A stretch of DNA of 64,000 nucleotides from Methanolobus sp. ZRKC5 (GCF_038446525.1 NZ_CP151792.1:992001-1056000), one strand, 5' to 3'. Counted from the stretch's first letter, positions 49,259-58,504 are shown. Program-made: numbers and translations. Notes: generated by a model not told the origin, from the sequence alone.

Positions 49259-50527
49259 ATGGATAAAACAAAAATTATTTTAGTTACATTGTTAAGTTTA
49301 CTTGCACTACTGTGTATTGGATGTATTGAAGATTCGACTGTAAACGCAAAAACTACGATAAATGCAGAATCGGTTGAAGATTACGATATTGCAGCCGCAA
49401 ATAATGCTTTTGCTTTTGATATGTATTCAATGGTAAAAAACAACGATGAAAATGTTTTCTTTTCACCCTACAGCATATTTACTGCAATGGCTATTTGTTA
49501 TGACGGAGCTGAAGGTTCTACAAAAGAACAAATGGCAAACGTATTTTACTATCCTCTCAGCAAACCTATTCTTGAAGGGAGTTCAAAAGAGATGATAGAT
49601 GCAATCAATTCTGACAACGCCGCATATGATTTGGAAACAGCAAATGCACTATGGGTTCTTGATGAATATCCTTTGAATGAACAATATGCATTCAATGCCA
49701 AAAACTACTACGATGGAATGGTAACACCACTTAATTTTATAGGTGAACCTGAGAAATCTGCAGATACCATTAACACTTGGATTGCGGAAAAAACCAATGA
49801 CAAAATAAAAGATCTTATACCCAAAAATGGAATTGATTCCAATACAAGATTAGTGATTACAAATACAGTTTATTTCAATGGAAAATGGGTGTATGAATTT
49901 GAAGAGCCTGCTACACGGGAAAGATCATTCACTCTTTCAAATGGAGAGGAGAAACTTGTTGATACAATGTACAATGTGCAGAAGTTCAACTATGGAGATG
50001 ATCAAAAAGCGAAGATATTAGAATTGCCATACAAAGGCAACGACCTATGTATGTACATAGTCCTCCCAAAAGAAAAAAATATTGCAGCATTTGAAGATGA
50101 ATTTAGTTTTAAGTATTATAATAAATTGAAGGCTGATATGCAAACTAAACACTATGTCAAAACTTTGATACCAAAATTTAAGTTTAATACCGGGGCTGAA
50201 TTAAAACCTCATTTAATAGAAATGGGGGTTGTCGATGCTTTCAATCCAAGTTCTGCCAACTTTACGGGTATTTTCGATATTAAAGAGCTGCCAGAAGGAA
50301 GCTTATCTATATCAGAGGTTTATCATCAGGCGTTTATAGGTGTAAATGAAAAAGGTACTGAAGCCACTGCTGCAACAGCCGTAGTTATGGAAGAGGAAGG
50401 TGCACCTGATTCTCCATGGGAGTTCGAAGCAAATCATCCGTTTTTGTTCATCATTGAAGATAAGAGAACAGGCTGTATACTCTTTATGGGTAAAGTTGAA
50501 GATCCTGAATATGAGGAAATGTCATAA
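49259..50527 (+). CDS. Serpin, predicted lipoprotein
   Basis: 422 residues. The N-terminus is a lipoprotein-like signal (LLSLLALLCIGC, Cys22), so the protein is anchored outside the cell. The serpin fold is clear: NVFFSPYSIFTAMAICYDGAEGSTKEQM, NTVYFNGKWVYEFE, LPKFKF-like LIPKFKFNT, and the hinge VNEKGTEATAATAVVM that inserts as a strand after cleavage. The small-residue hinge indicates an inhibitory serpin. The exposed loop after it, EEEGAPDSP, is acidic and three residues longer than in antitrypsin, so the target enzyme cannot be named. The end (PFLFIIEDKRTGCILFMGKV) is canonical. Serpins are sporadic in archaea and clearly acquired here. Confidence 0.93.
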   Translation: MDKTKIILVTLLSLLALLCIGCIEDSTVNAKTTINAESVEDYDIAAANNAFAFDMYSMVKNNDENVFFSPYSIFTAMAICYDGAEGSTKEQMANVFYYPLSKPILEGSSKEMIDAINSDNAAYDLETANALWVLDEYPLNEQYAFNAKNYYDGMVTPLNFIGEPEKSADTINTWIAEKTNDKIKDLIPKNGIDSNTRLVITNTVYFNGKWVYEFEEPATRERSFTLSNGEEKLVDTMYNVQKFNYGDDQKAKILELPYKGNDLCMYIVLPKEKNIAAFEDEFSFKYYNKLKADMQTKHYVKTLIPKFKFNTGAELKPHLIEMGVVDAFNPSSANFTGIFDIKELPEGSLSISEVYHQAFIGVNEKGTEATAATAVVMEEEGAPDSPWEFEANHPFLFIIEDKRTGCILFMGKVEDPEYEEMS

Positions 50528-50883
50528 CGACATTTCTCCAATATATTCCTCATCTCCTTCGTATTCAAATTAAAATCTTCTTCCTTCACCCTATCCTTCA
50601 GTTTCTTCAATGTACTCCTGTACTTAATCCCAATTTCCCGAGCTTCAGCGGGAGTTAAACCAATAACAAACTCCCGTATCTTTTCAATATCATGATACAT
50701 CTCAACAGTATTGCTCTCAAGCTCCTGCATTTCAATCTTATTTGCTTCCTTGCCAATATACACACATCCACTAGGCTTCAGATGCCTTCTCTCTAAAATC
50801 CCAACTTCCCCTTCAAATTTGGCTTCAGGATGGTTTATGTAATCAAGAAACACATCACTTAATGGTTTCCAGTATCCCCCCAT
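50434..50883 (-). CDS. Unknown coiled-coil protein, convergent overlap with serpin
   Basis: 149 residues. The first 120 are helical and charged (NTVEMYHDIEKIREFVIGLTPAEAREIGIKYRSTLKKLKDRVKEED) and look like a real protein of unknown family. The last 31 codons are antisense to the serpin gene end. That is odd: it suggests that arrival of the serpin replaced the original C-terminus. The start MGGYWKPL has no clear ribosome binding site; a leaderless transcript is possible. Confidence 0.55.
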   Translation of the reverse strand: MGGYWKPLSDVFLDYINHPEAKFEGEVGILERRHLKPSGCVYIGKEANKIEMQELESNTVEMYHDIEKIREFVIGLTPAEAREIGIKYRSTLKKLKDRVKEEDFNLNTKEMRNILEKCRYDISSYSGSSTLPIKSIQPVLLSSMMNKNG

Positions 50884-51016
50884 GATGTTTAAGAAAATAC
50901 TAATTTTGTCTTGTCGTTTTCACCTATAACGACAGCTTTTCACTGCAGAACCCGGGGAGATTTCCCAGGATAGAACCATAGAAACTAATAGAATTTTGTT
51001 GTTATAATAAAACAGC

Positions 51017-51583
51017 ATGATAAAAACGGAGCCTATCCTGGTTAATGGTGTTAGGGTCCTAGGACCTTATGAGGTTGATCTACTAAGAGATAGTATCCCT
51101 CAGATGTATCTTAAAACTATCTTTGATGTCTGCTTTTGGTCAGGGATGAGATATGTTGAGGTCCAGAGGTTGCATGATCATCCGCAATGGTGGTGGAAGA
51201 TCCGCAAGACAATACATCTTCCGGAGGAAGCCCAGAAGAAGGCAAAACGAAAGCAGCTTGAAAGGTATGTGCATCCCATCCCTGGCCAGCTGGAGAATGT
51301 CCTGGACTATTTCTTCAAGAATAAAAGGCCACCTTCGAGATCTGCCTGGAATGAGAACCTTTTGAGATGGAGTGAAAAATCCGGCCTTAACTCATTAGGG
51401 TTGAGTAGCAAAACCACCAGAAAAAGTATAGAGTCCTGGATGATCACTGCAGAGATTCCAATTAACGTGATCTGTTTGCGCCAGGGACATGATAGTTTGA
51501 CATCTATGCTGCATTATCAGGGCTTGCCTTTCACGGACGGCGAGAAGGTGGAGATCCGGAGAAGGCTGGTAGGATGGAAATAG
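51017..51583 (+). CDS. Short tyrosine recombinase (SNJ2-type)
   Basis: 188 residues, essentially only the catalytic domain. Candidate active residues: R45 (WSGMRYVEVQRL), K near 78, the box K132-T-T-R135 in place of H-x-x-R, H158 (RQGHDSL) and Y167 (MLHYQG). Very short integrases without a core-binding domain are known from haloarchaeal viruses of the SNJ2 group and relatives. The 12-bp repeat begins one base after its stop codon, so it may act on that sequence. Unrelated at sequence level to the 43026 integrase. Confidence 0.8.
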   Translation: MIKTEPILVNGVRVLGPYEVDLLRDSIPQMYLKTIFDVCFWSGMRYVEVQRLHDHPQWWWKIRKTIHLPEEAQKKAKRKQLERYVHPIPGQLENVLDYFFKNKRPPSRSAWNENLLRWSEKSGLNSLGLSSKTTRKSIESWMITAEIPINVICLRQGHDSLTSMLHYQGLPFTDGEKVEIRRRLVGWK

Positions 51584-51584
51584 G

Positions 51585-51596
51585 TTCCGATTATAC
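51585..51596 (+). repeat. 12-bp repeat, right copy
   Basis: ttccgattatac, identical to 48992-49003; the two copies bracket the serpin, the coiled-coil gene and the short recombinase. Confidence 0.4.
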
Positions 51597-51719
51597 CCAT
51601 AATGTATTTAATGGGCAATAACTATCTTGAAAATAGCTCATCATAAATTTGAAATGTAGTGCATTCATTCTTCATTCCATATATGTGTGTTATGATAGGA
51701 TTTCTACAGAGCCCATTTT

Positions 51720-52880
51720 TTACTTTGCCACAATCTGTTCCTTTTCTATATCATAACGAAAATCGAGAATATCACCAGAAATTATGAATTCAATAGCCTC
51801 TTCGATTGCGTCTAATGGTACTATAAACCATTCTCGTGGAGTATGCCGTATCCCATTCTTATCAAATATATCTAAATTCAAGCAAGTTTTTCCAAAAAAG
51901 TTATGGGTTAATTGTTCCAGTTTTTGTGGATTTAGATTATAACATTCGAATATTGAAACCAGTTTGACAGGTGCCATTAAATATGTCGGTTCCTGTTCAG
52001 CATTTTTTATTCTTTCCTCAACTGGTACATTTGAATATCCAATCTTGTAAAGATTTGAAATAGTTCTTATTTTAGGGTCGCTGCTCAATGACTTTAGAAT
52101 ATAAATGAACCCGGTTTCTTTATCCTCTTCAGTAATACCTTTTAGGTCACCGAGTAGTCCATCTTCATTTTCCGATACTCGACGACCATTCTTATAAAGT
52201 TCTGCAGATAATGATCTTAAAAGCATGTCTGATTCAGTCCCATTTTCAAATATGCATCTTAGACGAGCATTTATTTTGCCTTTTTCACTGGATTTTTTTC
52301 CAACTTGAGCGACATAAAGCAATAATCCTTTCAATACAAAGAAATGGCCTTCGACAATATCCTGTTCATTTTTGAATGGATATAATCTACGCTTTTCATT
52401 TGCCAGATCGGATTGGCATTGTATAAACAGGGATTCAAATTCTTCAAAATTTTGGCATGGTTTTCTACTTGCAACATAATCCGGCATGGTCGTTTCTTTT
52501 GGGATATGTTTGAAATCAAACAATCCTTTTGAATCACCACCCAGAATATCAAGAGAATCGTCACCAAAAATATCATCAATTGAGTTTATTTCCTTCTTTT
52601 CATTTTTGAGTAAGCTGTACTTATCAAATAATTTACAAGCCAGATTCTTGTCTTCATCTTCTCTGAAGGTTTTCAAGCGGCAGTAAAGCATATGTTCAGA
52701 AATATTTCCAGCATTTGGTTGAGGCTCTCTTTTGTGTTTTTCAATGAAGTGATTAATCTCTTGAAAAGATGCAAGCAAACGGTCATCACTGCCTAGAGCA
52801 GAAGATTTTTTGGGCTTTACATCAAGCAAACCCATATGATCGGAGTTGAATATTTCATGTAAAACGCTCTCCTTATCCAT
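51720..52880 (-). CDS. GIY-YIG/T5orf172-type nuclease of restriction-like operon
   Basis: 386 residues from ATG 52880; AAGGTG is 6-7 bases upstream, better than the GTG at 52889. The N-terminal 240 residues are helical and unassigned. From about 250 the sequence GFIYILKSL...NLYKIGYSNVPVEERIKNAEQEPTYL matches the GIY-YIG fold of the T5orf172/MUG113 group (GIY is F-I-Y here, YIG is Y-K-I-G), and EWFIVPLDAIEEAIEFI closes it. Last gene of a three-gene operon, overlapping or abutting the helicase. It is the only obvious nuclease of the operon. Confidence 0.75.
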   Translation of the reverse strand: MDKESVLHEIFNSDHMGLLDVKPKKSSALGSDDRLLASFQEINHFIEKHKREPQPNAGNISEHMLYCRLKTFREDEDKNLACKLFDKYSLLKNEKKEINSIDDIFGDDSLDILGGDSKGLFDFKHIPKETTMPDYVASRKPCQNFEEFESLFIQCQSDLANEKRRLYPFKNEQDIVEGHFFVLKGLLLYVAQVGKKSSEKGKINARLRCIFENGTESDMLLRSLSAELYKNGRRVSENEDGLLGDLKGITEEDKETGFIYILKSLSSDPKIRTISNLYKIGYSNVPVEERIKNAEQEPTYLMAPVKLVSIFECYNLNPQKLEQLTHNFFGKTCLNLDIFDKNGIRHTPREWFIVPLDAIEEAIEFIISGDILDFRYDIEKEQIVAK

Positions 52881-52881
52881 T

Positions 52882-54807
52882 TTAAGCACCTTGCTTTCGC
52901 TTTTCTTCTTTCAAATAGATAATGCATTCAGCCATTCTTCTTTCTAGTGGATCATTTGAACTCAGACTTGGTTGTTTGTTATAGGTTTTAACAAACTCCT
53001 GAATTTTAGGCCATAGAATCTTGGCTTCCTCAAAATCCATTCGGATCCTAGTTGCTTCAATGGTTTCCTGAATGATTTTTAGAATTTGTGTGGTAACTGA
53101 CTTGGAAAGAACCTCAAAGGCTTTCTGGAAAGGATTCACCTGATCTATGAGATCAATGTGTATGTCATCAATGTTCACAAAAGTGTCTGCCATTCTGATA
53201 AAACGCTTATCTCCAGACTCTTTTATTTCTCCATTTTTAATAACCGAATCAACTACTACATGCTGACGAACTTCTTCAACTTCATCATCTGACAATTCAG
53301 GATACTTTATCCTGATAATCTTTGGTATGAGAACTTTGTTAATGACTTCAGGGTCCACATTACCTGGCATGGCTTTAAGCATGGTGTCATCTTGAAGTAT
53401 AGTTGCTTTCAAATCATTAATGTCTGATTCCAAAATGTCTTTTACCCGCTTGGAACTTGGTTCTTTAAGGCCTCTTATTTTGATCTCACCAGGTTTTGCT
53501 TCATCATCGTCTGAAAGTTTGGTCTTAAATTTCCAATTAGGAGCTAGGACCTGTTCCATCAGCAAAGAAGCTGTAATGGCTTTGAGCATATTATTAACCG
53601 ATAGCTTCACCAGGTCGTCAGCAGCATCAGGTTGAGCAATTAGATTTGTGAACTGGGCATGTGTTTTATTACTGCTGTCTCTGGTAGCACGCCCTATTAT
53701 TTGAATGATCTCTGTCAATGAACCCCTGTAACCAACGGTCAAAGCATGCTCACAATAAGGCCAGTCAAACCCTTCTTTTGCCATACCAAGAGCAATTATC
53801 AAGTCCATATCATCAATTGATTCAATATTTCTCAGGTAGTTAACGATCTTATCTCTTTCTTTTGGACTGTCTTCGACTAAATCAGCTACTTTCAAGATCT
53901 TACCATCTGCTTCCCTTTTAACATGGATAACCCCTGTATCAGCATCCTGTCTGAGTACTGTACCAATTTCATCCAAAATAAAATCGACCTCGTTGTGTTT
54001 GTCTTTAGTGGACTCTCCAGAATTGACATTTGGAATATGCAGAATTGTCTTTTTATCCGTGTCCAGAACTTCTAAAATGGCAGAGGTGTATTTACCTTGA
54101 TAGAAATGATAGCCAATTCCAAGCGATTTCAAATATGTGTAGCCGTTTAACTGTTCGTAATAATTGTAACTTACTTTGGTGAATTTAGCTTCGTCTTCTG
54201 GTTCCAGAATAGGGACACTATCACCCCTGAAATACGAGCCTGTCATAGCAATAATATGGGCTGAAGATTTCATCATAATATCGCGCAGTGATTCTCCTAA
54301 ACGACTGTTCACATCGGCTGAAACATGGTGAAATTCATCAATAGCAAGCAAGACGTTATTGAATTTAGCTTCGTCCAATTCCTGAAATGCAAAACGAAGG
54401 GTAGCATGCGTGCAAATAAGGATCTCTTCGTCATTGTCCATGAAATTGTGAAAGGCTTCTACTTTGCCTTTGCTTCCGTCACTTCCAGGTGTACAAAGAT
54501 TGTATCGATCATTGGGTTCCCAATCAGCAAAAAAGCCATGTGATCTTAAATCAGTTTTAGCAAATGAACTTCCAATAGAACGCTCAGGAACAGCTACAAT
54601 GACTTTTTGAATGCCTTGGTTTTTCAATTTATCCAAAGCCAAAAACATCAAAGCACGAGATTTACCAGATGCAGGCGGTGCCTTAAGCAATAGATATTGT
54701 GCATCCCTTGATTCATATGCCCTGGCTTGCATATCACGCATGCCTAAGGAATCGTTTTTAGTGCTTTCACCTGTTTGATTGTATGTTACATGTACTATGT
54801 CCGTCAT
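52882..54807 (-). CDS. SF2 DEAD/DEAH-like helicase of restriction-like operon
   Basis: 641 residues. Motif I KAPPASGKSRAL (from about 42), motif II LAIDEFHHVSAD (D-E-F-H variant), motif III IIAMTGSYF, then motif V GMAKEGFDWPYCEHAL and motif VI IIQIIGRATRDS. So a complete SF2 translocase core. Residues after 440 are helical and may bind the nuclease or methyltransferase. The start lies one base after the methyltransferase stop (TAA-T-ATG) with GGAGA in place, so translation is coupled. Likely translocates along DNA to drive cleavage by its partners. Confidence 0.85.
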   Translation of the reverse strand: MTDIVHVTYNQTGESTKNDSLGMRDMQARAYESRDAQYLLLKAPPASGKSRALMFLALDKLKNQGIQKVIVAVPERSIGSSFAKTDLRSHGFFADWEPNDRYNLCTPGSDGSKGKVEAFHNFMDNDEEILICTHATLRFAFQELDEAKFNNVLLAIDEFHHVSADVNSRLGESLRDIMMKSSAHIIAMTGSYFRGDSVPILEPEDEAKFTKVSYNYYEQLNGYTYLKSLGIGYHFYQGKYTSAILEVLDTDKKTILHIPNVNSGESTKDKHNEVDFILDEIGTVLRQDADTGVIHVKREADGKILKVADLVEDSPKERDKIVNYLRNIESIDDMDLIIALGMAKEGFDWPYCEHALTVGYRGSLTEIIQIIGRATRDSSNKTHAQFTNLIAQPDAADDLVKLSVNNMLKAITASLLMEQVLAPNWKFKTKLSDDDEAKPGEIKIRGLKEPSSKRVKDILESDINDLKATILQDDTMLKAMPGNVDPEVINKVLIPKIIRIKYPELSDDEVEEVRQHVVVDSVIKNGEIKESGDKRFIRMADTFVNIDDIHIDLIDQVNPFQKAFEVLSKSVTTQILKIIQETIEATRIRMDFEEAKILWPKIQEFVKTYNKQPSLSSNDPLERRMAECIIYLKEEKRKQGA

Positions 54808-54808
54808 A

Positions 54809-57466
54809 TTATCTCCTCGTTTTTTGAGCTTTATTTTCCTGTTCTTCAGAAGTCATTTTTTCATAGAGCTTGAATAAATACTCCAGCCGTTCTTCGTCAC
54901 TTTCAAAAGGCTTACTGCGATAGCAACACTCCACAGCCAAATCATTTAAACGATGAGCTTCCTGCAAACCTTCTGGCATTTTATCGGGGTCGTATAGTTG
55001 AGCTAGGGTTTTTTCAGGATGTTTTTCACGTTCTTCCAAAATACGGAGTGTAGATTTAGTTATTTCTTCTTTGTATCGCTCAGAAATAATGGGAAATGGG
55101 AAATTATTGTAACAAAGTGCAGAAGAATATCTATAATCTGATTTCAATCGACCAGCAACTGCTTTGACCCACAACATATGTATTTTGGAGGAAACAATTC
55201 CGAATATCCAATGATCAGTACTATATATGACACTGGAAGAATTAGAGACAACCGTATCAGCATTTACATAACCAAAAGGAATGTACTCTCTTCTTTCAGA
55301 CGAAGTTAAGGGAACAATAATCGCTTGAGTTTCTCGGTACGTAATTTGTCTGAATCGATTAGGATAAATTGAATACTCAACAGTGGACTGAGCTTTACTT
55401 TTTCTTCGAAATTCTGCAACTGCTTTTAATCTATCAGATATTGGAGGTATACTTTGAGCATTTCCAACCTGATTATCCGTAATCCAAAGACACCAACGTT
55501 CATTACCATTTAAGAAATCACCCCCACTACTAAATTTCTTTATATATTGTATTGACTGAGGATACCTTTCATTTAGTTCATCAACTTCTTGTTTGTCTAA
55601 TATTAAATTACCATCATCAGTTGGCTTATTGCCATAGAGCATTTCAGGAATTCTACTGATGGGTTTGCTTCTTCTAGGCAAACTAATATTGGAACCTACT
55701 GACAAATATGGATTTATGTTAGATACTTCTTGTTTAAGGCCATCTACAAAAAGATGTTTTACTTTACTTGAAGAATTTCTAACTCCCACAATCACAACTA
55801 TAACTGCTGCTTTCTTTTTTGCATTATTAGTCCACTTGAAAGATTTATAAGCAAAGCTTATTTCCAAATTTTGGTTAAAAGCGTAGGGCCATAAAAGATC
55901 AACTTGTTCACCTTGACATATTGAATTTGTTGAAACGAAAGCAAACTTTGAATTCGATTGATTAATATAATCTGCACCTTTTTTAAACCAGCATGCAATA
56001 TAATCAAGGTTTTTATAATTTTTAAATCCTTTAAACACAGTTGCTAAATCATCTTTTTGATTATTGTCTTGCATACTTGAACCTAAATAAGGAGGATTTC
56101 CTAAAAGATAGATTTCCTCCCCTTCTTTATTAGGACACACCTCTTCCCAATCAATCCTGCAAGCATTCCCCTCCACAATATTTCCTGCTTCTTTAAGTGG
56201 CAGTGTTGGATTCGTACGTCCAAACTCATTGAAGAATTCCACATTCATTTGATGTTCTGCCAGCCAAAGGGACAGTTGGGCTATTTCATGAGCAAAATCA
56301 TCCAATTCAATACCGTAAAATTGTCCAAGGGAGACACCTGAAATCGGCAATGAACTACGCTGTTCTTTTAATGTTGCCATCTCTAATCTACGGAGTTCTT
56401 TATAAGCAATAATCAAAAAATTACCACTGCCACAGGCCGGATCGAATATTTTAATGGTTTGTAATCTTTTAAGCAATTTATTGCGTCTATTTTGGTTGCC
56501 TTTGACCTTTCCGAATGCTTCTTTTAAGTCGTTAAGGAAGAGTGGTTCAATTACCTTCATTATGTTAGGTACAGAAGTGTAATGCATACCAAAACCGCCC
56601 CGATGTTCAGGAGTGGTAACAGCCTGCATCATGGAGCCAAAAATATCAGGATTAATGACCGACCAATCCAGATCACCGCTGTCAATGATTGCCTGGCGTG
56701 AACGTCTGGTAAATCTCGGAATTTGCAATCTTTGCTTGAACAAACCACCGTTCACATAGGGAAAAGCATCGAGGTAGACGGGCAAGTCTTTGCGGTCTTT
56801 TTCAGGTGTGTTCATCACCTCAAAGAGATTGTCTAAATAAGTATTCAAGTCATTTCCGTCTGCCTGTGTATGTGAAGCAAGGGCATTAGTAAATTGACTT
56901 TCCTCAAAAATGTTAGTGTCTTCGGCAAAGTAGCAAAAAAGCAAACGGCAGAGAAAGACATTCAATCCATGAATAAACTCAGGTGAATCATCTGGATTAT
57001 CTTTTTTAATTTCATCAAAGAGCTTTGCCATTTTCTCGGCTGCCTTAACATCAGCTGGGTTCTCGTTTTGATGTTGGGTTTTTTCCATACCTGCCCAGGG
57101 TAAAAAGAAATCATAGTGTTTAGGGAGATCTTTCAGCTCAATATCCAGTTTATCCTGTGTTTTGGTATCAATTGCTAAAAGCGTTTTATAATCAGTAACA
57201 ATTACAAACCTCTGGTCATGTTTAATGTCATTGACCAGTTCAGAAATGGATATATGTAAATCTTGATCTAAGACTTCTTTAAAGAATACCTTTTTTTTCC
57301 AAGAAACTTCACCATCTACTTTTGAAAGGTTTAGGTTTCCTTTCTTTAATCTTGTAATTGATGCCTTAGGCAAGTCGTAAGTTAAAAGTAGATCATAAAT
57401 AAAAGTTTCTTCCGATAAAGAGGCGATTAATTTTTGCAGGTTGTCTTCGATTTGTGAGATATTCAT
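54809..57466 (-). CDS. Class I adenine DNA methyltransferase (MmeI/Eco57I-like)
   Basis: 885 residues. The N-terminal domain (1-300) is of the type found in MmeI/Eco57I-like enzymes (FVIVTDYKTLLAID; ADVKAAEKMAKLFDEI; FIHGLNVFLCRLLFCYFAEDT). SAM motif I is FDPACGSGNF at 341-350 and the catalytic motif IV is NPPY at 457-460, which means N6-adenine methylation. A target-recognition region and helical C-terminus follow. I see no D-x-ExK nuclease site in the first 100 residues, so cutting is probably done by the GIY-YIG partner. GAGGAG precedes the ATG. First gene of the operon. Confidence 0.88.
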   Translation of the reverse strand: MNISQIEDNLQKLIASLSEETFIYDLLLTYDLPKASITRLKKGNLNLSKVDGEVSWKKKVFFKEVLDQDLHISISELVNDIKHDQRFVIVTDYKTLLAIDTKTQDKLDIELKDLPKHYDFFLPWAGMEKTQHQNENPADVKAAEKMAKLFDEIKKDNPDDSPEFIHGLNVFLCRLLFCYFAEDTNIFEESQFTNALASHTQADGNDLNTYLDNLFEVMNTPEKDRKDLPVYLDAFPYVNGGLFKQRLQIPRFTRRSRQAIIDSGDLDWSVINPDIFGSMMQAVTTPEHRGGFGMHYTSVPNIMKVIEPLFLNDLKEAFGKVKGNQNRRNKLLKRLQTIKIFDPACGSGNFLIIAYKELRRLEMATLKEQRSSLPISGVSLGQFYGIELDDFAHEIAQLSLWLAEHQMNVEFFNEFGRTNPTLPLKEAGNIVEGNACRIDWEEVCPNKEGEEIYLLGNPPYLGSSMQDNNQKDDLATVFKGFKNYKNLDYIACWFKKGADYINQSNSKFAFVSTNSICQGEQVDLLWPYAFNQNLEISFAYKSFKWTNNAKKKAAVIVVIVGVRNSSSKVKHLFVDGLKQEVSNINPYLSVGSNISLPRRSKPISRIPEMLYGNKPTDDGNLILDKQEVDELNERYPQSIQYIKKFSSGGDFLNGNERWCLWITDNQVGNAQSIPPISDRLKAVAEFRRKSKAQSTVEYSIYPNRFRQITYRETQAIIVPLTSSERREYIPFGYVNADTVVSNSSSVIYSTDHWIFGIVSSKIHMLWVKAVAGRLKSDYRYSSALCYNNFPFPIISERYKEEITKSTLRILEEREKHPEKTLAQLYDPDKMPEGLQEAHRLNDLAVECCYRSKPFESDEERLEYLFKLYEKMTSEEQENKAQKTRR

Positions 57467-57704
57467 TTTTGCTTTTCTCCTCTAAATTGGTTTTTCATTT
57501 CCTCAAAATCGTTTTAATCTGCCATTTGATTCAAATTTTAATATAAGTTTCATATTTTTGGCAAGAATTTTATCATTGTAGTAATTACCTATACAATATT
57601 TATATAGTGATATAAGCCATTTGTTATTTGATGTCTTTTATTGCAAAATTAGAGAGTATATACTCTTGATAGAATTATTACATTAACAAAGAAAATATAT
57701 AAAA
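57467..57704. promoter_or_regulatory. Promoter region of the methyltransferase operon
   Basis: AT-rich. Several TATA-like runs (for example caatatttatatagtg near 57594) could serve either strand. No gene seen. Confidence 0.3.
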
Positions 57705-57705
57705 T

Positions 57706-57843
57706 ATGTGTGCTGATTCATCAAATAACTTCGAAACTAAATGTTATTTCTGTGGGAAGACTGAAAAAGAACTACCAGATCCAAGTCCATCAAACACCCA
57801 TCTCTCATTGCCTTTCTCTTCTATGGGGTTTTTCGTCTGTTAA
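57706..57843 (+). CDS. Tiny Cys-pair protein, possibly a fragment
   Basis: 45 codons: MCADSSNNFETKCYFCGKTEKEL... with a C-x-x-C knuckle of the zinc-ribbon kind, then a low-complexity end. tatataaaATG upstream would give a leaderless mRNA. It may be the N-terminus of a longer zinc protein cut off here. It overlaps the next minus-strand frame. Confidence 0.3.
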   Translation: MCADSSNNFETKCYFCGKTEKELPDPSPSNTHLSLPFSSMGFFVC

Positions 57844-57945
57844 TTGAATGGCTTTGTAGCTCATACCTTCGTTTATTTTCCCTACGATGATGCAAAAACT
57901 GTATTTGTTCAAGTTTTCTTTTTGTTCATCGGTTAAAACACTCAT
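57805..57945 (-). CDS. 46-residue protein at the end of the small-gene operon
   Basis: MSVLTDEQKENLNKYSFCIIVGKINEGMSYKAIQLTDEKPHRREREQ. It reads like the start of a helix-turn-helix protein (EGMSYKAIQL) and may be truncated. It follows the ribbon-helix-helix gene by 35 bases on the same strand. Too short for certainty. Confidence 0.35.
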   Translation of the reverse strand: MSVLTDEQKENLNKYSFCIIVGKINEGMSYKAIQLTDEKPHRRERQ

Positions 57946-57980
57946 GTTTTCACGTCCTATATTATGAGATGCAGGAATTG

Positions 57981-58439
57981 TCAGAGGACAATCCCTTCTT
58001 CATTCATCTTTCCAAAAAACCATTTTTTAAAATCATTTACATTTGAGAATTGATACCGTGGGGCCATGTTTTTCCAATTTGGTTCCGAACCTTTTCTAAG
58101 CATTTTCACAGCAGATTCTACATGTTCTGAAAATCTCTTATTTCTGAAATCTTCGAGATAGATATCCAGTCCTCCATCTTTTTCAGACTCTGCTTTTTTG
58201 CTGACCTTTCTCTGCTTCTCTAGGACTTCCAGCTCAGCAAATTTTGCCCGGAGTTCAGATAATTCCTGTTCTTTCTGAGAAATAGTAAGCTGCACATAGT
58301 CTAGCGGAGATACTTCTTCCAGGACCTGTTTGATTCCTGCCTCCAAAACTTCAGAGAATGATTTATTGTGAAGAGATTGAGTTGATTCAAATGATGATTT
58401 TAAGTAAGGATCAATAGAAGTTGTAGTTTTGATTTTCAT
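57981..58439 (-). CDS. Ribbon-helix-helix/coiled-coil DNA-binding protein
   Basis: 152 residues from ATG 58439; GGAGGTGG eight bases upstream is a near-perfect site and rules out the longer frame to 58544. N-terminus MKIKTTTSIDPYLKSSFESTQSLHNKSFSEVLEAGIKQVL is a CopG-like ribbon-helix-helix; then a coiled coil (ISQKEQELSELRAKFAELEVLEKQ). It lies just downstream of the TACGTA palindromes, so it may bind them to control partition, copy number or its own operon. Confidence 0.7.
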   Translation of the reverse strand: MKIKTTTSIDPYLKSSFESTQSLHNKSFSEVLEAGIKQVLEEVSPLDYVQLTISQKEQELSELRAKFAELEVLEKQRKVSKKAESEKDGGLDIYLEDFRNKRFSEHVESAVKMLRKGSEPNWKNMAPRYQFSNVNDFKKWFFGKMNEEGIVL

Positions 58440-58504
58440 ATAATACCACCTCCTACATTTCGTGTCGATTTTCAAATTGAATAATACCCGGAAAAAACCG
58501 AAAG

